Below are positions 46,438 to 55,372 of a stretch of 64,000 nucleotides of DNA, piece by piece. A program made the translations under genes and the position numbers. The notes under the pieces were generated by a model, which had not been told where the DNA came from, did no database searches, and was given only the letters and a program-made list of their open reading frames with translations. The DNA is from Okeania sp. KiyG1 (GTDB lineage Bacteria > Cyanobacteriota > Cyanobacteriia > Cyanobacteriales > Microcoleaceae), in assembly GCF_014132355.1 (NCBI RefSeq), contig NZ_BLZO01000121.1:1-64000 (forward strand), read 5' to 3'. Numbering within the stretch: position 1 is the first letter of the stretch; the number at the start of each line of letters is the position of its first letter.

Positions 46438-47298
46438 GGAATATTCAACAATTTAATTTAATAATTAATAATTACCTCTTCTGTTCAAGGAGAGAATTGA
46501 CTCAAAGGAAAATTTTTTATTCTCTTGAAATATTTTACAGATAAAGGTTTTAGCCTTTTTAGGGTTGAATTGCAGTGCGGTTGTTTCAGTCTAAAACGCT
46601 CAAAAAGTTAGTATTTTAGGCGCATAGTTGTGCAGAAAAATCAAGGGATAATTCTTACTCCTACCTCCTGTAAATTCCCCGTTGCTCCTGTCTCCTACGC
46701 CAGGGCAAACGCATCTTATTTTGAAGTTCTGACAGGGCAAGGGTGTTAGGTTTCTAAGTATTTATACTGATTACTTCTCTAAACCTTAACAGTAGAAACT
46801 TCCAGAATTTAAATGCTTTTTCCCTGCCTCTTTATGTACTACATTTTGTCGTGCGGAATGTGGGTTATGAAAACCGCTATAACTAAAATCTAAAAATTTT
46901 AGATTAATTTTTTGTGTAGGATTCAGAATTTTATATACATCAATTCATCTAATCCATTAAATAAGGGCAGGAAAAACATTTACATATATTATTTGTCTGG
47001 CAAATTTCAAAAAAAATCCCCTAAAATCTAATAGACCGGATAGAGGATATAAGCAAATATAAAAGTATAAAGTATTAGTGAGACTTAAACAAAATAGAGC
47101 CAGAAAATAGGCTCAAGTATAGACAGGCAAAGGTTTTTACGTCAAAAAGGTATAAATCCTGAATAAGCACGGGTTCTAGCCATTTTTAGGGCATCGACGT
47201 AATTCCCTTGTCTAGAGTGGCTTTGACGCATTTTTTCGACCAGAAAATGTTTAAGTACCATTAGGATAGATTTACTAAAATTCCTTGCTGAGGATATA
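46438..47298. repeat. Intergenic region with STRR and MITE fragments
   Basis: 46455-46530 is a short STRR core (TAATTACCTCTTC, AGGAGAGAATTGACTC). 46530-46700 shares AGGTTTTAGCCTTTTTAGG and AAAACGCTCAAAAAGTTAG with the TTAGGGTTTGCTGA MITEs but lacks clear ends. 46700-47298 is AT-rich without recognisable genes. Confidence 0.5.
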
Positions 47299-47319
47299 TG
47301 GAAGAAAAATAACAAACAA

Positions 47320-47560
47320 ACAACCCATCACAACCTGTAGTGCTACAACCAATTACGGTACAGGAAACAGTAAATCCACAACCTGTAGTGTCACAACTAA
47401 CTACGGCACAGGAAACACCTGTAGTGCCACCAACAACTACGATATAAGAAATACTTGTAGTACCACAACCAACTACGGTACAGGAAACAGTAAATCCACA
47501 ACTTGTAGTTGCTTCACCTATAGTAGAGGTAAGGGTAGAACAACCAGTAGGAGTTATTAG
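47320..47560 (+). pseudogene. Low-complexity coding remnant (PVV-QP-TTVQETVNPQ repeats)
   Basis: One plus frame reads QPVVLQPITVQETVNPQ, PVVSQLTTAQETPVVPPTTT and, after a stop, VVPQPTTVQETVNPQLVV and SPIVEVRVEQPVGVISRRNN. The DNA period is roughly 36-60 bp. It looks like the proline/threonine-rich linker of a surface or cell-wall protein now broken by stops. No start or domain can be assigned. Confidence 0.3.
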
Positions 47561-47592
47561 TCGTAGAAATAACCAAGTTACAACCAGTTCTA

Positions 47593-47739
47593 GTTTATCA
47601 CCCCTCCTTGCTTTCAATACCTCGTTATGAGCTAACAGATGTAATTCCTAGCCAACGAGACTCATTTATAGTTGACTGGTTAGAAACATCAGGCAAAATG
47701 TTACCTTGTGCTAAAAACAGAAGCTTTAAAAATAAATAG
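47593..47739 (+). CDS. DUF3134-like small cyanobacterial protein (N-terminus unclear)
   Basis: The frame reads VYHPSLLSIPRYELTDVIPS, QRDSFIVDWLETSGKMLP and ends SFKNK. The pattern of P-R-Y..V-I-P..S-x-x-x-D-W-L-E-x-x-G resembles DUF3134, a short cyanobacterial family of unknown function. No ATG/GTG start is visible in frame just upstream; the frame is open only from about 47554, so the gene may be truncated at its 5' end by the low-complexity sequence before it. Confidence 0.45.
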   Translation, partial: VYHPSLLSIPRYELTDVIPSQRDSFIVDWLETSGKMLPCAKNRSFKNK

Positions 47740-48297
47740 CACCCAAAAAAGTTTACCAGACCTCTGAGTGCTATTTATGAATTTAGTTAGTTTGTTCCAT
47801 GTTCATTTTCATGCTTATGAAACACACCTATAAGTTGAAACTATAGGAAAAAGCTTATTCTATAAAGCTTATGGTTAAGAAATAGCCAACTTGTTAATTA
47901 TCTTGACTATAACTTTATTATAATCATGTTGGACATAATTTTAAAGTTTGCTCCTGATGAATTTAAAAAGCTTTCTGAAAGGATTCTCCTAAATATCAAC
48001 TTTTGGTCAAACTGTAAGCATGAAAAATTACCTGATTTTTCATCATGCAAAAACAACCAAAACGTCCAATTATCAGAAGAAAGAAAGTAAACTTTATAAA
48101 CAGAGTTGCTCCGTACTTGATAATTCTTTCTTTCGTTGTGCCATCCAGTATTATTTTGGAGATTCAGTTTCCAAACAGCATCAAAATTGAATTGCATAAA
48201 AACTTTGGATACTTTTTCAACTTAATCTAATTTAACTTTACGCAGGCGGTCTCAAGGCTGTCTGCACACTTTTTGTTTGTGAATAAATTGAGCTGTT
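47740..48297. other. AT-rich region with at most one doubtful small membrane ORF
   Basis: 48045-48230 (plus) could encode 61 residues, MQKQPKRPIIRRKKVNFINR followed by one hydrophobic segment VAPYLIILSFVVPSSIILEI. It has a basic N-terminus and one possible membrane helix but no clear ribosome site, and an opposing ORF covers the same bases. I rate it about even at best. Nothing else is recognised here. Confidence 0.3.
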
Positions 48298-48519
48298 ATG
48301 AAAAATTTAAATAGAGAAGAATGTGAATATTGTATTTATAATGCGCGTCATCATTTAATAGTTTGTGCCTTACACCCCAAAGGCTCTAATGATAAAAATT
48401 GCCCAGACTTCAAACTAGACTTTGAATTAGAAGGTAAAAATTTTAGAGATTTCGTAGGGATTGGTGAACCTGTTGAAATCAACGGCAGTATAAATAATCC
48501 CCAGGGCCTACGCATCTAA
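48298..48519 (+). CDS. Small four-cysteine protein, unknown function
   Basis: A 73-residue protein with Cys9, Cys12, Cys23 and Cys35 in ECEYCIYNARHHLIVCALHP and DKNCPDF, spacing compatible with a zinc site. Similar short cyanobacterial proteins with C..C..CA-x-P..C-x-x-F patterns exist, of unknown function. The second half (GKNFRDFVGIGEPVEING) is hydrophilic. ATG 48298 has no strong Shine-Dalgarno. I do not recognise a named family with confidence. Confidence 0.6.
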   Translation: MKNLNREECEYCIYNARHHLIVCALHPKGSNDKNCPDFKLDFELEGKNFRDFVGIGEPVEINGSINNPQGLRI

Positions 48520-49340
48520 TTTTTTTGACAAATGACCAAGAAGATAATTTCAAATGGAGACTATGCGATCGCGTAGCCAATCATCATCAAAAAATACCCA
48601 AACTTTCAACCGTAAAAACTATCAAATAAATTTCATAATTAATACTTAAAAAAACTAATTAAAACCGAATATTAGAGTTTCCTTGAGAATAATTATCCTA
48701 GTAATAGCAGAATTATTATTGATTGTGCTTTGATTACTGAAGCGTGATTGCAGACTGTAATATTTGGAATAAAATTCAAGGCTATTTCTATTTTATAGGT
48801 GTTTTTACCCTTGTTTTAACAATGGCCAAAATCTTTAGACGTTAGCGGAGCTTTGCGTCAGCAATCGCTTAAAAAACTATAGCGTTAGCGGAGCTTTGCG
48901 TCAGCAATCGCTCTATTTAGCATACGCTATACATAGTGTCTTTGCGTAAGTCCTGCTATAAATACTCCCGTATCAGTTATCGTTCAAGGTTGGACGCGAT
49001 CGCGTCCGCTCGAAAATAGCGTTTGTGGAGCGTCAGCTAAGATGTCTCACAGTCTCCATTCTCGGAATGTACCTCTTGGTCATTTGTCAAAAAAATTAGA
49101 TGCGTTGACCCTGTCTCCTACGCCTACTAAAAGACTTTTTCAGCAAACCCTATTATAGATAAGGGCGATGGCTCACTCAGGCTATAGAGAGGATTTTGAG
49201 GAAAGTTGGTATTGCTAGAAATATAAGAATTATTTCCATAAGAATCTGTAGTGTTAGCCCAAAAGTCAAAGAAGGCAACACCAATACTATTACTATTAAA
49301 TAGAGAAAAATTTGGTTGAACTTAATAATCAGACTTAAAG
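48520..49340. repeat. Intergenic region with a deleted IS701-type copy (48766-48957) and MITE end
   Basis: 48766-48957 matches the right end of the IS at 30765-32144: GGTGTTTTTACCCTTGTTTT, AACAATGG, then ACGCTATACATAGTGTC and TTTGCGTAAGTCCTG. It contains two copies of GCGTTAGCGGAGCTTTGCGT. 49115-49152 is the right end of a TTAGGGTTTGCTGA MITE. No gene. Confidence 0.7.
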
Positions 49341-49829
49341 CTAACCAAAACCTTTAGGTTTATTTTCCTCTGGCTCTGTATCTAGGAAAGACTTGCGAAT
49401 TATTTGAGTATCAGGCTCTACCTCAATCCACAGGCGAGCACCACCAGCTTGACTCTTGTTAGGTTTATGAGGACGATACACTATTTTGCAGTTTCCCAGA
49501 ATTTCTGCTTCGTGACAACGATAATTTCTGTTTCCCTGTTTTACAGATATCGCTGGCAAAGATGTGCCGTTGTCTCGGTTATAGTCAATTTCTTTGCGCA
49601 GCACATGGATAAAAGTATTGCCTGTACGGAATCCTTTATTCCAAGTTCCTTGAGGGCCTCGACGACCTGGAGTAATTTCTGGCATTCCTCGACTATTCAA
49701 AGGAATTATCCAGAATCGTTTGACCTTTTTGGCCCCTTTGAGACGACCTTGCCTGAGAAGTAACCTGAGTCTGGCGGTAGAAATATTCAGAAGAAAAGCT
49801 GCTTCTGTTGTACCTACTGTATCTGTCAT
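49341..49829 (-). CDS. HTH (excisionase/MerR-like) DNA-binding protein of unknown role
   Basis: A 162-residue protein. The N-terminus TVGTTEAAFLLNISTARLRL, LLRQGRLKGAKKVKRFWIIP is a typical helix-turn-helix plus wing of the excisionase/MerR superfamily. After GMPEITPGRRGPQGTWNKGF there is a second domain (NTFIHVLRKEIDYNRDNGTS; ARLWIEVEPDTQIIRKSFLD) that I cannot assign. It could be a regulator or a directionality factor from a lost mobile element. No integrase is nearby. It starts ATGACAGATACAGTAGG. Confidence 0.75.
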   Translation of the reverse strand: MTDTVGTTEAAFLLNISTARLRLLLRQGRLKGAKKVKRFWIIPLNSRGMPEITPGRRGPQGTWNKGFRTGNTFIHVLRKEIDYNRDNGTSLPAISVKQGNRNYRCHEAEILGNCKIVYRPHKPNKSQAGGARLWIEVEPDTQIIRKSFLDTEPEENKPKGFG

Positions 49830-50004
49830 AAACTATTCCGGAATATATAATTTATCATCTGAATAACTTTTGATGATTAAACCACAAAAATTTAGTTTGG
49901 CAATAATTTTGATTTTTCAGTATTTATCAGTATTGATTCATAGTAGTAAGGTTGATAGACAATTTTGCAACTCCTCAAAATCTCAACTAAGATAACCCTC
50001 TTTT

Positions 50005-51400
50005 TTGACATCCTCCCCGGCCTAAAGGCGCGGGGATTCCTACCGAGCCGAAGCCCCTCGGTGGGTTGACGCTTCACAGGCTGCTGCTGCCAGATGCGGT
50101 AGTCTTACGCTTGCCTCCACGTCCGTTTAATGTCTCGGACTGCCCGCCCGCGACTAATATATTTATGGCTGCATTTTCGTCTCTATCATGTTTTGCACCG
50201 CAGTTTAGACACTCCCATTCTCGCACTTCAAGGTCTAACTTTCCACCTTTGAATCCACAGCTAGAGCAAGTTTGAGATGTGGGTTCAAGGGCGACTAATT
50301 ACTCTGAAATCGCGACCATATTTTTCTGCTTTTCCTTCTAGGAATGTTCTGAAAGTTCTCCACCCTAAATCTGAAATTGCTCTGGATAATTTACGGTTTT
50401 TCACCATACCAGATACATTCAAATCTTCTAAAACAATTGTTTGGTTTTCACGAATTATTTCAGTGGATAATTTATGTAGAAAGTCTGTTCTTGTATCTTT
50501 CAGTTTGCCATGGAATTTAGCTACTCTAATCCGTGCTTTTTCATACCTTTTAGAGCCTTTAGTTTTATGAGATAATGACAAACTTTACCTTTCTTAATTT
50601 CTTAATTCGTTTCTTCAGTGGCTTAGGAGCATCAACCTTTGTACCATCACTAAATGTAGCAAAGGTTTTAATACCTAAATCTATACCTACTGAATTATCA
50701 GTTTGAGGTAAGATTTCTGGTTGTATTTCTACTACAAAACTCAAGAAATATCTATGTAGGGGCGAACGGCCGTTCGCCCCTACGTCTTTAATTACTGTTA
50801 CTGATGATGGAGCAGCAGGTAACTCTCTTGACCATACAATTTTCAGCTTTCCTATCTTTGCTAAATAAACTTTATGTTGACCAACTTTAAACCCTCCCTT
50901 TGTAAATCTAGCAGTTGCGAGCGACTTTTTACTTTTAAATTTAGGAGGTTTAACAGGTTTACCTTTTCTCTGGCCTTGAGTTGATTTAAAAAAGTTTGTA
51001 GGGGCGAACGGCCGTTCGCCCCTACGGTTTAAATCATTCAAGGACTGCTGCAGTGGTATATTAGAAACCTCTGACAACCATTCTCTGCATTCAGTCTTTT
51101 TAGCTTGAGTAATAAAAAGCTTTTGTAGTTCAGAATTAGTGGGCTTATTTTCTCCCGATTTATACTTCTGTTGGCAACAAGCTAGACTATCATTCACTCG
51201 CCACACGGACACAGCCAAATAGCTTGGCTAATCGGTATTTTTGTCCCGGCGTTGGATATATACGGTACTTAAATCTAGCTTTCATAACTTGACGCATCAA
51301 ACTAACAACATAATAACATATTTATTGAAAAAATCAACCCGCAAGCAATAAAAAGTCGCCCTAGAAGGGCGAGGCTTGAGACCCATTTTTTCGGTCACTA
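50005..51400 (-). mobile_element. tnpB-only IS605-type element
   Basis: The right end (minus strand) is the hairpin CCCCGCGCCTTTAGGCCGGGG followed by AGGATGTCAAAAAA, ending near 50005. The left end lies about 51350-51400, with GGGTCTCAAGCCTCGCCC and TTCTAGGGCGACTTTTT. One broken tnpB lies between. No tnpA. Confidence 0.75.
50074..51285 (-). pseudogene. tnpB: TnpB pseudogene with two perfect palindromes inserted
   Basis: Starts MKARFKYRIYPTPGQKYRLA (51285), shifts frame at about 51210, continues as the open piece 50565-51218 (LPQTDNSVGIDLGIKTFATF, RuvC I), shifts at about 50575 to 50285-50581 (QTIVLEDLNVSGMVKNRKLS, RuvC II), and shifts again to the zinc ribbon CSSCG..CLNCGAKHDRDENA and IN (RuvC III), ending at 50074. 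Two perfect 28-bp palindromes (arms GTAGGGGCGAAC, centre GGCC) at 50756-50783 and 50999-51026 encode foreign NRRGERPFAPTN and VGANGRSPLHR. Canonical TnpB otherwise. Confidence 0.88.
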
Positions 51401-51643
51401 TCCGAAAAATCTTATAATTTCTAAATTATAGAGCTTTTCTACATCAGGTGATCGCCAGCTTTTTTCTTCCTGAAAATTCCTGAGAGCCGTGAAATTGCCA
51501 AAATTCGATTATCAAACTTTGTATTTTTTGTTATAGCTGCTTTCGGTGGAAGTTCAAATAATATAAAAAACTGGAGAGTTACAAAAGAGGATTAATGTAA
51601 CTTGATATAAGTCCCTGTTAAACAGAATTTACTAACTTCCTTT

Positions 51644-52120
51644 TTGTCTTATCGCATTTTTGAACGTCTTGCTCAAAATGTAGCTCGAAACACTTTTATC
51701 CAAGAAACTCTTGATAATATTAGAAGCTATATTCAATCAGAAAGAGTTGTATTATATTATTTTTATCGTGAGTGGAAAGGACAGGTAACATTTGAGTTTT
51801 TGAGTAATGGGAAACTATCGATTTATGGTTCAACAGGAGCTGATGAATGTTTTAATGATGAATATGCTGCTATGTATCAAGAGGGAAGAGTCCGGGCGAT
51901 CGAAGGTATTGAATTAGAAGCAATACATCCTTGCCATCGAGATTTTCTCCGTAGTATAAGGGTTAAGGCTAATTTAGTAGTGCCTGTTCTAGGAGGTTAT
52001 GGGGGTTGCTAGTTGCTCATCAATGTCAGGATGCACGCTCCAGGTCAAAGTCAGATATAGAAGTTATGCAAAAGGCAGCAGTCAGTTTGGCAACTGCACC
52101 AGCTATTAGAGATAGCTAAT
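51644..52120 (+). pseudogene. Single-GAF protein of DXCF cyanobacteriochrome type, frameshifted
   Basis: The open part 51644-52012 reads ERVVLYYFYREWKGQVTFEF, STGADECFNDEYAAMYQEGR, VRAIEGIELEAIHPCHRDFL, RSIRVKANLVVPVLGG. It holds both signatures of blue/green cyanobacteriochromes: the DXCF cysteine (Asp68-Glu69-Cys70-Phe71) and the canonical Cys97-His98 before VKANLVVP. A frame change at a G5 run (52001-52005) displaces the last strand and helix, LLVAHQCQDARSRSKSDIEV, MQKAAVSLATAP, ending at 52120. With six Gs the frame is restored. Standalone GAF proteins of about 160 residues occur widely in cyanobacteria. Only a TTG start is available (51644). It may bind a bilin; not shown here. Confidence 0.75.
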
Positions 52121-52292
52121 ATTTAATATTAAGGGAATAGGGAATAGGGAATAGGAAGAAATATTTGAATATTTATCAATAAAAATTGATTTTATATGAA
52201 ATACTAAAATTTTTGCTACAAATACTTAAGCTGTTTCAAGGAGCCAGGTAGGGGGACCATCGGTAGGGCGACCTACAGGAGTTAGCTAGAGC
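52121..52292. repeat. Short gene-free stretch
   Basis: Contains GGGAATA heptamers (52133-52155) and a GGTAGGGCGACCTACAGG-type repeat just before the hairpins. No gene. Confidence 0.5.
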
Positions 52293-52380
52293 GTCGATTC
52301 ATCTCACACCAAATTTTCAATTATGGTGTGAGATGAATCGACGGTAAATTAATGGGAGGAGATGTCCCATTAATTTACAA
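52293..52380. repeat. Two strong consecutive hairpins
   Basis: First: GTCGATTCATCTCACACC, a 14-base loop, and GGTGTGAGATGAATCGAC, an 18-bp perfect stem (about 52293-52342). Second: GTAAATTAATGGGA with TCCCATTAATTTAC (about 52345-52379), a 14-bp perfect stem. Such stems could be a terminator-like element, a transposon end or a small structured RNA. They lie just upstream of an IS605-type orphan end. Confidence 0.6.
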
Positions 52381-52394
52381 ATTTTATGTTATGA

Positions 52395-52662
52395 TAGATT
52401 TAAGCTGGTTTGAGTTAACAACCGCCAGTGATCAACCATGAAAATCAAATCAGATATGGGGTGAGATCCCAGAAATCCTAGTAATCCGTTGGGAATGTCA
52501 AATCTGATGGTGGCCCTAGGTGAGCAGCTTTTTGATTGGCCAAAAGGGCGGCGGGGCATCCCGTCCTTAAAGCTCATGGAGTCCGACGGAATACCGGGAC
52601 TGTGAAACGAGAGAGCTTACACTATACCGTCAGGTTAGTGTGGGAGTATGTCACTAAGAATA
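52395..52662 (+). ncRNA. Orphan IS605-type right end with omega-RNA-like region
   Basis: A GC-richer segment with several potential stems (GGGTGAGATCCC; GGCCCTAGGTGAGC; GGGCGGCGGGGCATCCCGTC), then GAGTCCGACGGAAT. It closes with CTTACACTATACC..GGTTAGTGTGGG and AGTATGTCAC. The closing hairpin followed by GAGTATGTCA resembles right ends of cyanobacterial tnpB elements. GAGTCCGAC recurs in the second plus-strand example at 57655-57872. No tnpB frame is adjacent. Assignment as a guide-RNA scaffold is inference from position and end sequence. Confidence 0.45.
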
Positions 52663-52747
52663 GCCTATATATCATTTATTAGAGTAAAACTCTGTTTTTA
52701 GTCAAGCAGTAGGGACGTTACATGCAACTTCCATACAGAGAAGTAAA

Positions 52748-53232
52748 TAGGGTTTGCTGAAAAAGTCTTTTAGTAGGGGTAGGAGTCAGGAGTCAGGAGA
52801 CAGGAGAAATGGGAATGAGCGAAGAGGTAGGAGCAAGAATTGTCCCAAGATTCTTCTACCATAGTCAGCCCAAAATACTAGCATGCATGAGCTTTTCGGT
52901 GCAAAAAGCTAGCACTTTTTTGAAACCTAAAAAGGCTAATACCTTTATTTCTCAATACTTTTAGATTTAATCAGCAAGCCCTAAATATAATAATAATTAA
53001 TGCTAATTAGCGTTTGCTCAATAAAGTCTTTTGGTAGGGGTAGGAGTCAGGAGAAACAGGGAATTTAGAAGAGGTAGGAGTAATAATTGTCCCTCAATTT
53101 TTCTGTCCGAAGGTTTGCCTTTTATGCTAACTTTTTGAGGATTTTAGACTAAAATAAGCGAACTTTTTGGAAATCCAATAATTCTCAAACCCTTACTTGT
53201 AAATGGTTTGAGGATTAATCAGCAAACCCTAA
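52748..53232. mobile_element. Two adjacent MITEs of family TTAGGGTTTGCTGA
   Basis: 52748-52983 (TAGGGTTTGCTGA to TCAGCAAGCCCTA) and 53007-53232 (TTAGCGTTTGCTCA to TCAGCAAACCCTAA) lie 23 bp apart in the same orientation. Both carry GGTAGGAGTCAGGAG near one end and AAACCCTT/AAAGGCT segments near the other. Confidence 0.8.
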
Positions 53233-53403
53233 TGATCAAAAAGGTTATTCTGTTTGAGAGATTGAATTATGGCATTATTATCATCTATAGTGGTTTTCAC
53301 AAAGGTAGACTACAAAACTTCTGCCCTCTACCCTCAGCATAAGTGCCTTTAAGCCAAAATCTCTGTATTCTATGTTAGTTAATGAAAACTGCTATAAATT
53401 CAG

Positions 53404-54528
53404 TTAAAAGCTCCTACTATTTTCCAGTAATTTATCTAAATCTGGCACATTGACCCAAGTACCTGTCATATTAGATTCATGGGTTAAATCCATTAATAAC
53501 TGAGAATAAACACCTTCTCTCAAAGATGGAACTACAGATTTTCCTACCTCTATTGCTTTTACCCAATTATCAACTACTCGAATAAAAGGTGCAATTCTAC
53601 CATCAGGATAAACTTGAGGAAATTCTAACCAGTCGGGAATTTTTATTTCTGCTAAAGTCTCTCCATTTTGAGAACCCCAAACTTTGAACCCATGTACATA
53701 ATCTTTTTGATTATCGCTACCTATAATTAATGTACCTTTACTACCATAAACTTCTACCCAATGACCACGCCCTTGATAGGTGACAGAACTAATACAAATT
53801 TGACAGGGAGTACCATCTACTAGCTCTAGCATAATATTACAAGTATCATCTGAATCTACTGGTTTTAACTTATTATCCTCTGTGGGGTCAGGACGAGTTT
53901 TAATTGAAGTATTCAGTTGTCCCCAAAGTTTTTTCGCAGGCCCAAATAACCAGTTAATATAATCAAAAGAATGAGAAGCGATCGCTCCTAATGCACCGCC
54001 GCCTTTATCTTTTTGAGCATACCAATTCCAAGGACGATTTGGATTAGCACGACTTGATGCTAACCAATCAATTTTTATTAGGCGTTTATCCCCCACATAT
54101 CCATCAGCTAAAAGTTCTGCAAATAATTGCCAAGCAGGAACATAACGAAATTCAAAATCCATAGTTGCTACACATCTATTAGTAGCAGTAATCTGATATA
54201 ATTCTTGGGCTTCTTCTACTGTTAAAGTTGTGGGTTTTTCTAACAATAAATGTTTGCCTGCGGATAATACTTTTTTTGCCATTTCATAGTGTAAAAATGG
54301 TGGAGTAGAAATTGTTACTGCGGTAATTTCAGGTATAGAAATAATTTCTTCTATAGTGTTAAAAGCATGAGGAATATTATGTTTTAATGCAATTGATTTA
54401 GCTTTTTCTAAATCTGGGTTATAGACAGCTAATACTTGGGTTTTGTGATGTGCTTGTAAACCTGGTATATGTACTTTTTGACCAAATCCTGTACCGATAA
54501 CTGCGACACCAATAGTTTTATTAATCAT
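53404..54528 (-). CDS. Gfo/Idh/MocA-family NAD(P)-dependent oxidoreductase
   Basis: A 374-residue oxidoreductase. The Rossmann motif is GVAVIGTGFGQKVHIPGLQA; ITAVTISTPPFLHYEMAKKV and GKHLLLEKPTTLTVEEAQEL include the conserved EKP lysine. The C-terminal alpha/beta domain has WNWYAQKDKGGGALGAIASH, SFDYINWLFG, with the active-site-type DKGGGAL..H..D pattern. Family members act on sugars, inositols or related substrates; which one is not predictable. The ATG region (ATTAATCATTGTTATTTATT on the plus strand) is itself tandemly repeated upstream. Confidence 0.9.
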   Translation of the reverse strand: MINKTIGVAVIGTGFGQKVHIPGLQAHHKTQVLAVYNPDLEKAKSIALKHNIPHAFNTIEEIISIPEITAVTISTPPFLHYEMAKKVLSAGKHLLLEKPTTLTVEEAQELYQITATNRCVATMDFEFRYVPAWQLFAELLADGYVGDKRLIKIDWLASSRANPNRPWNWYAQKDKGGGALGAIASHSFDYINWLFGPAKKLWGQLNTSIKTRPDPTEDNKLKPVDSDDTCNIMLELVDGTPCQICISSVTYQGRGHWVEVYGSKGTLIIGSDNQKDYVHGFKVWGSQNGETLAEIKIPDWLEFPQVYPDGRIAPFIRVVDNWVKAIEVGKSVVPSLREGVYSQLLMDLTHESNMTGTWVNVPDLDKLLENSRSF

Positions 54529-55060
54529 TGTTATTTATTAGAAGTAAGAGGGAAGAAGGAAGAGGGAAGAAGTAAGAGGGATTAAATATAAATTTCCATA
54601 ATAGTTTCATTAATCATTGTTATTTATTAGAAGGAAGAAGGAAGAAGCAAGAGGGAAGAAGTAAGAGGGATTAAATATAAATTTCCATAATAATTTCATT
54701 AATCATTGTTATTTATTAGAAGGAAGAAGGAAGAAGCAAGAGGGAAGAAGCAAGAGGGATAATTCATTAATTGATAATTGATAATGGATAATTGATAATT
54801 ACCTCTGGTTAAAACCATTACGGAATTGAATATAAGGAAATATTATTTCTTTTCTCTTGGTCGATTGGATATGCTTAGGAAACCCATCCATCCCACCCTT
54901 CGGGAAGCTCCGAAGATCGACAGCTTTTTTCCCCTTAAAAGGGAGACTTTAAACCAGAATTATTTAATTATTAATTATTCGGTAAGAGGGATTAAATATA
55001 AATTTTCATAATAGTTTCATTAATCATTGTTATTTATTAGAAGGAAGAGGGAAGAAAGAA
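54521..55060. repeat. 89-bp tandem repeats that copy the start region of the oxidoreductase gene, with an STRR insertion
   Basis: TTAATCATTGTTATTTATTA occurs at 54521 (the gene start itself), 54610 and 54699, spaced exactly 89 bp, and again at 55020. The last gap is larger because an STRR element (about 54760-54990: GATAATT heptamers, GTTAAAACCATTACGG, CCCCTTAAAAGGGAG, AATTATTCGG) was inserted. Each unit also has GAAGAAGG-type heptamers and TTAAATATAAATTTCCATA. Confidence 0.85.
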
Positions 55061-55372
55061 GAAGGATTAAATATAAATTTCCATATAGGAAGAAGTAAGA
55101 GGGAAAAAGCAAAAAGGATAAATATAAATTTCCATATAGAAAGGAAAAAGTCATTTTATGTCAAATAATTAGCGATCAAAAAACTTTTTCTCCTAATACC
55201 TTGTAACTCCTTCTTCTTCCCTCCTGACGTAAGCATTTCCTACGGAATGCTGTGCCAAAAGCTTTTAAACTTAATAACTTTCTAGGGTTAGCTAAAGGTA
55301 ACCAATTCATTCATAAATTTTAATTCTCTTTGGAGACTAATTTCTCCTGAGCGTGTGATAATAAGTTAATAA
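55061..55372. repeat. Gene-free region after gshB
   Basis: Has GGAAGAAGTAAGAGGG-type repeats and a CATTTCCTACGGAATGCTG dispersed-repeat fragment near 55228. AGCTGAT heptamers (about 55376-55396) overlap the end of gshB. Confidence 0.5.

Noticed and set aside
47261-47617. 118-residue minus-strand ORF rich in GCGTT-type repeats (SCTVVGCGTTS)
   Set aside because: It mirrors the low-complexity PVV/TTVQET repeats that make more protein-like sense on the plus strand.
52395-52662. HEARO (IscB-associated) RNA
   Set aside because: No HNH/IscB reading frame follows and the terminal GAGTATGTCA signature matches TnpB-type right ends, though HEARO was not excluded by a model search.
54521-54799. Possible CRISPR-like spacing of TTAATCATTGTTATTTATTA every 89 bp
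   Set aside because: The intervening sequence is also repeated, so there are no unique spacers.
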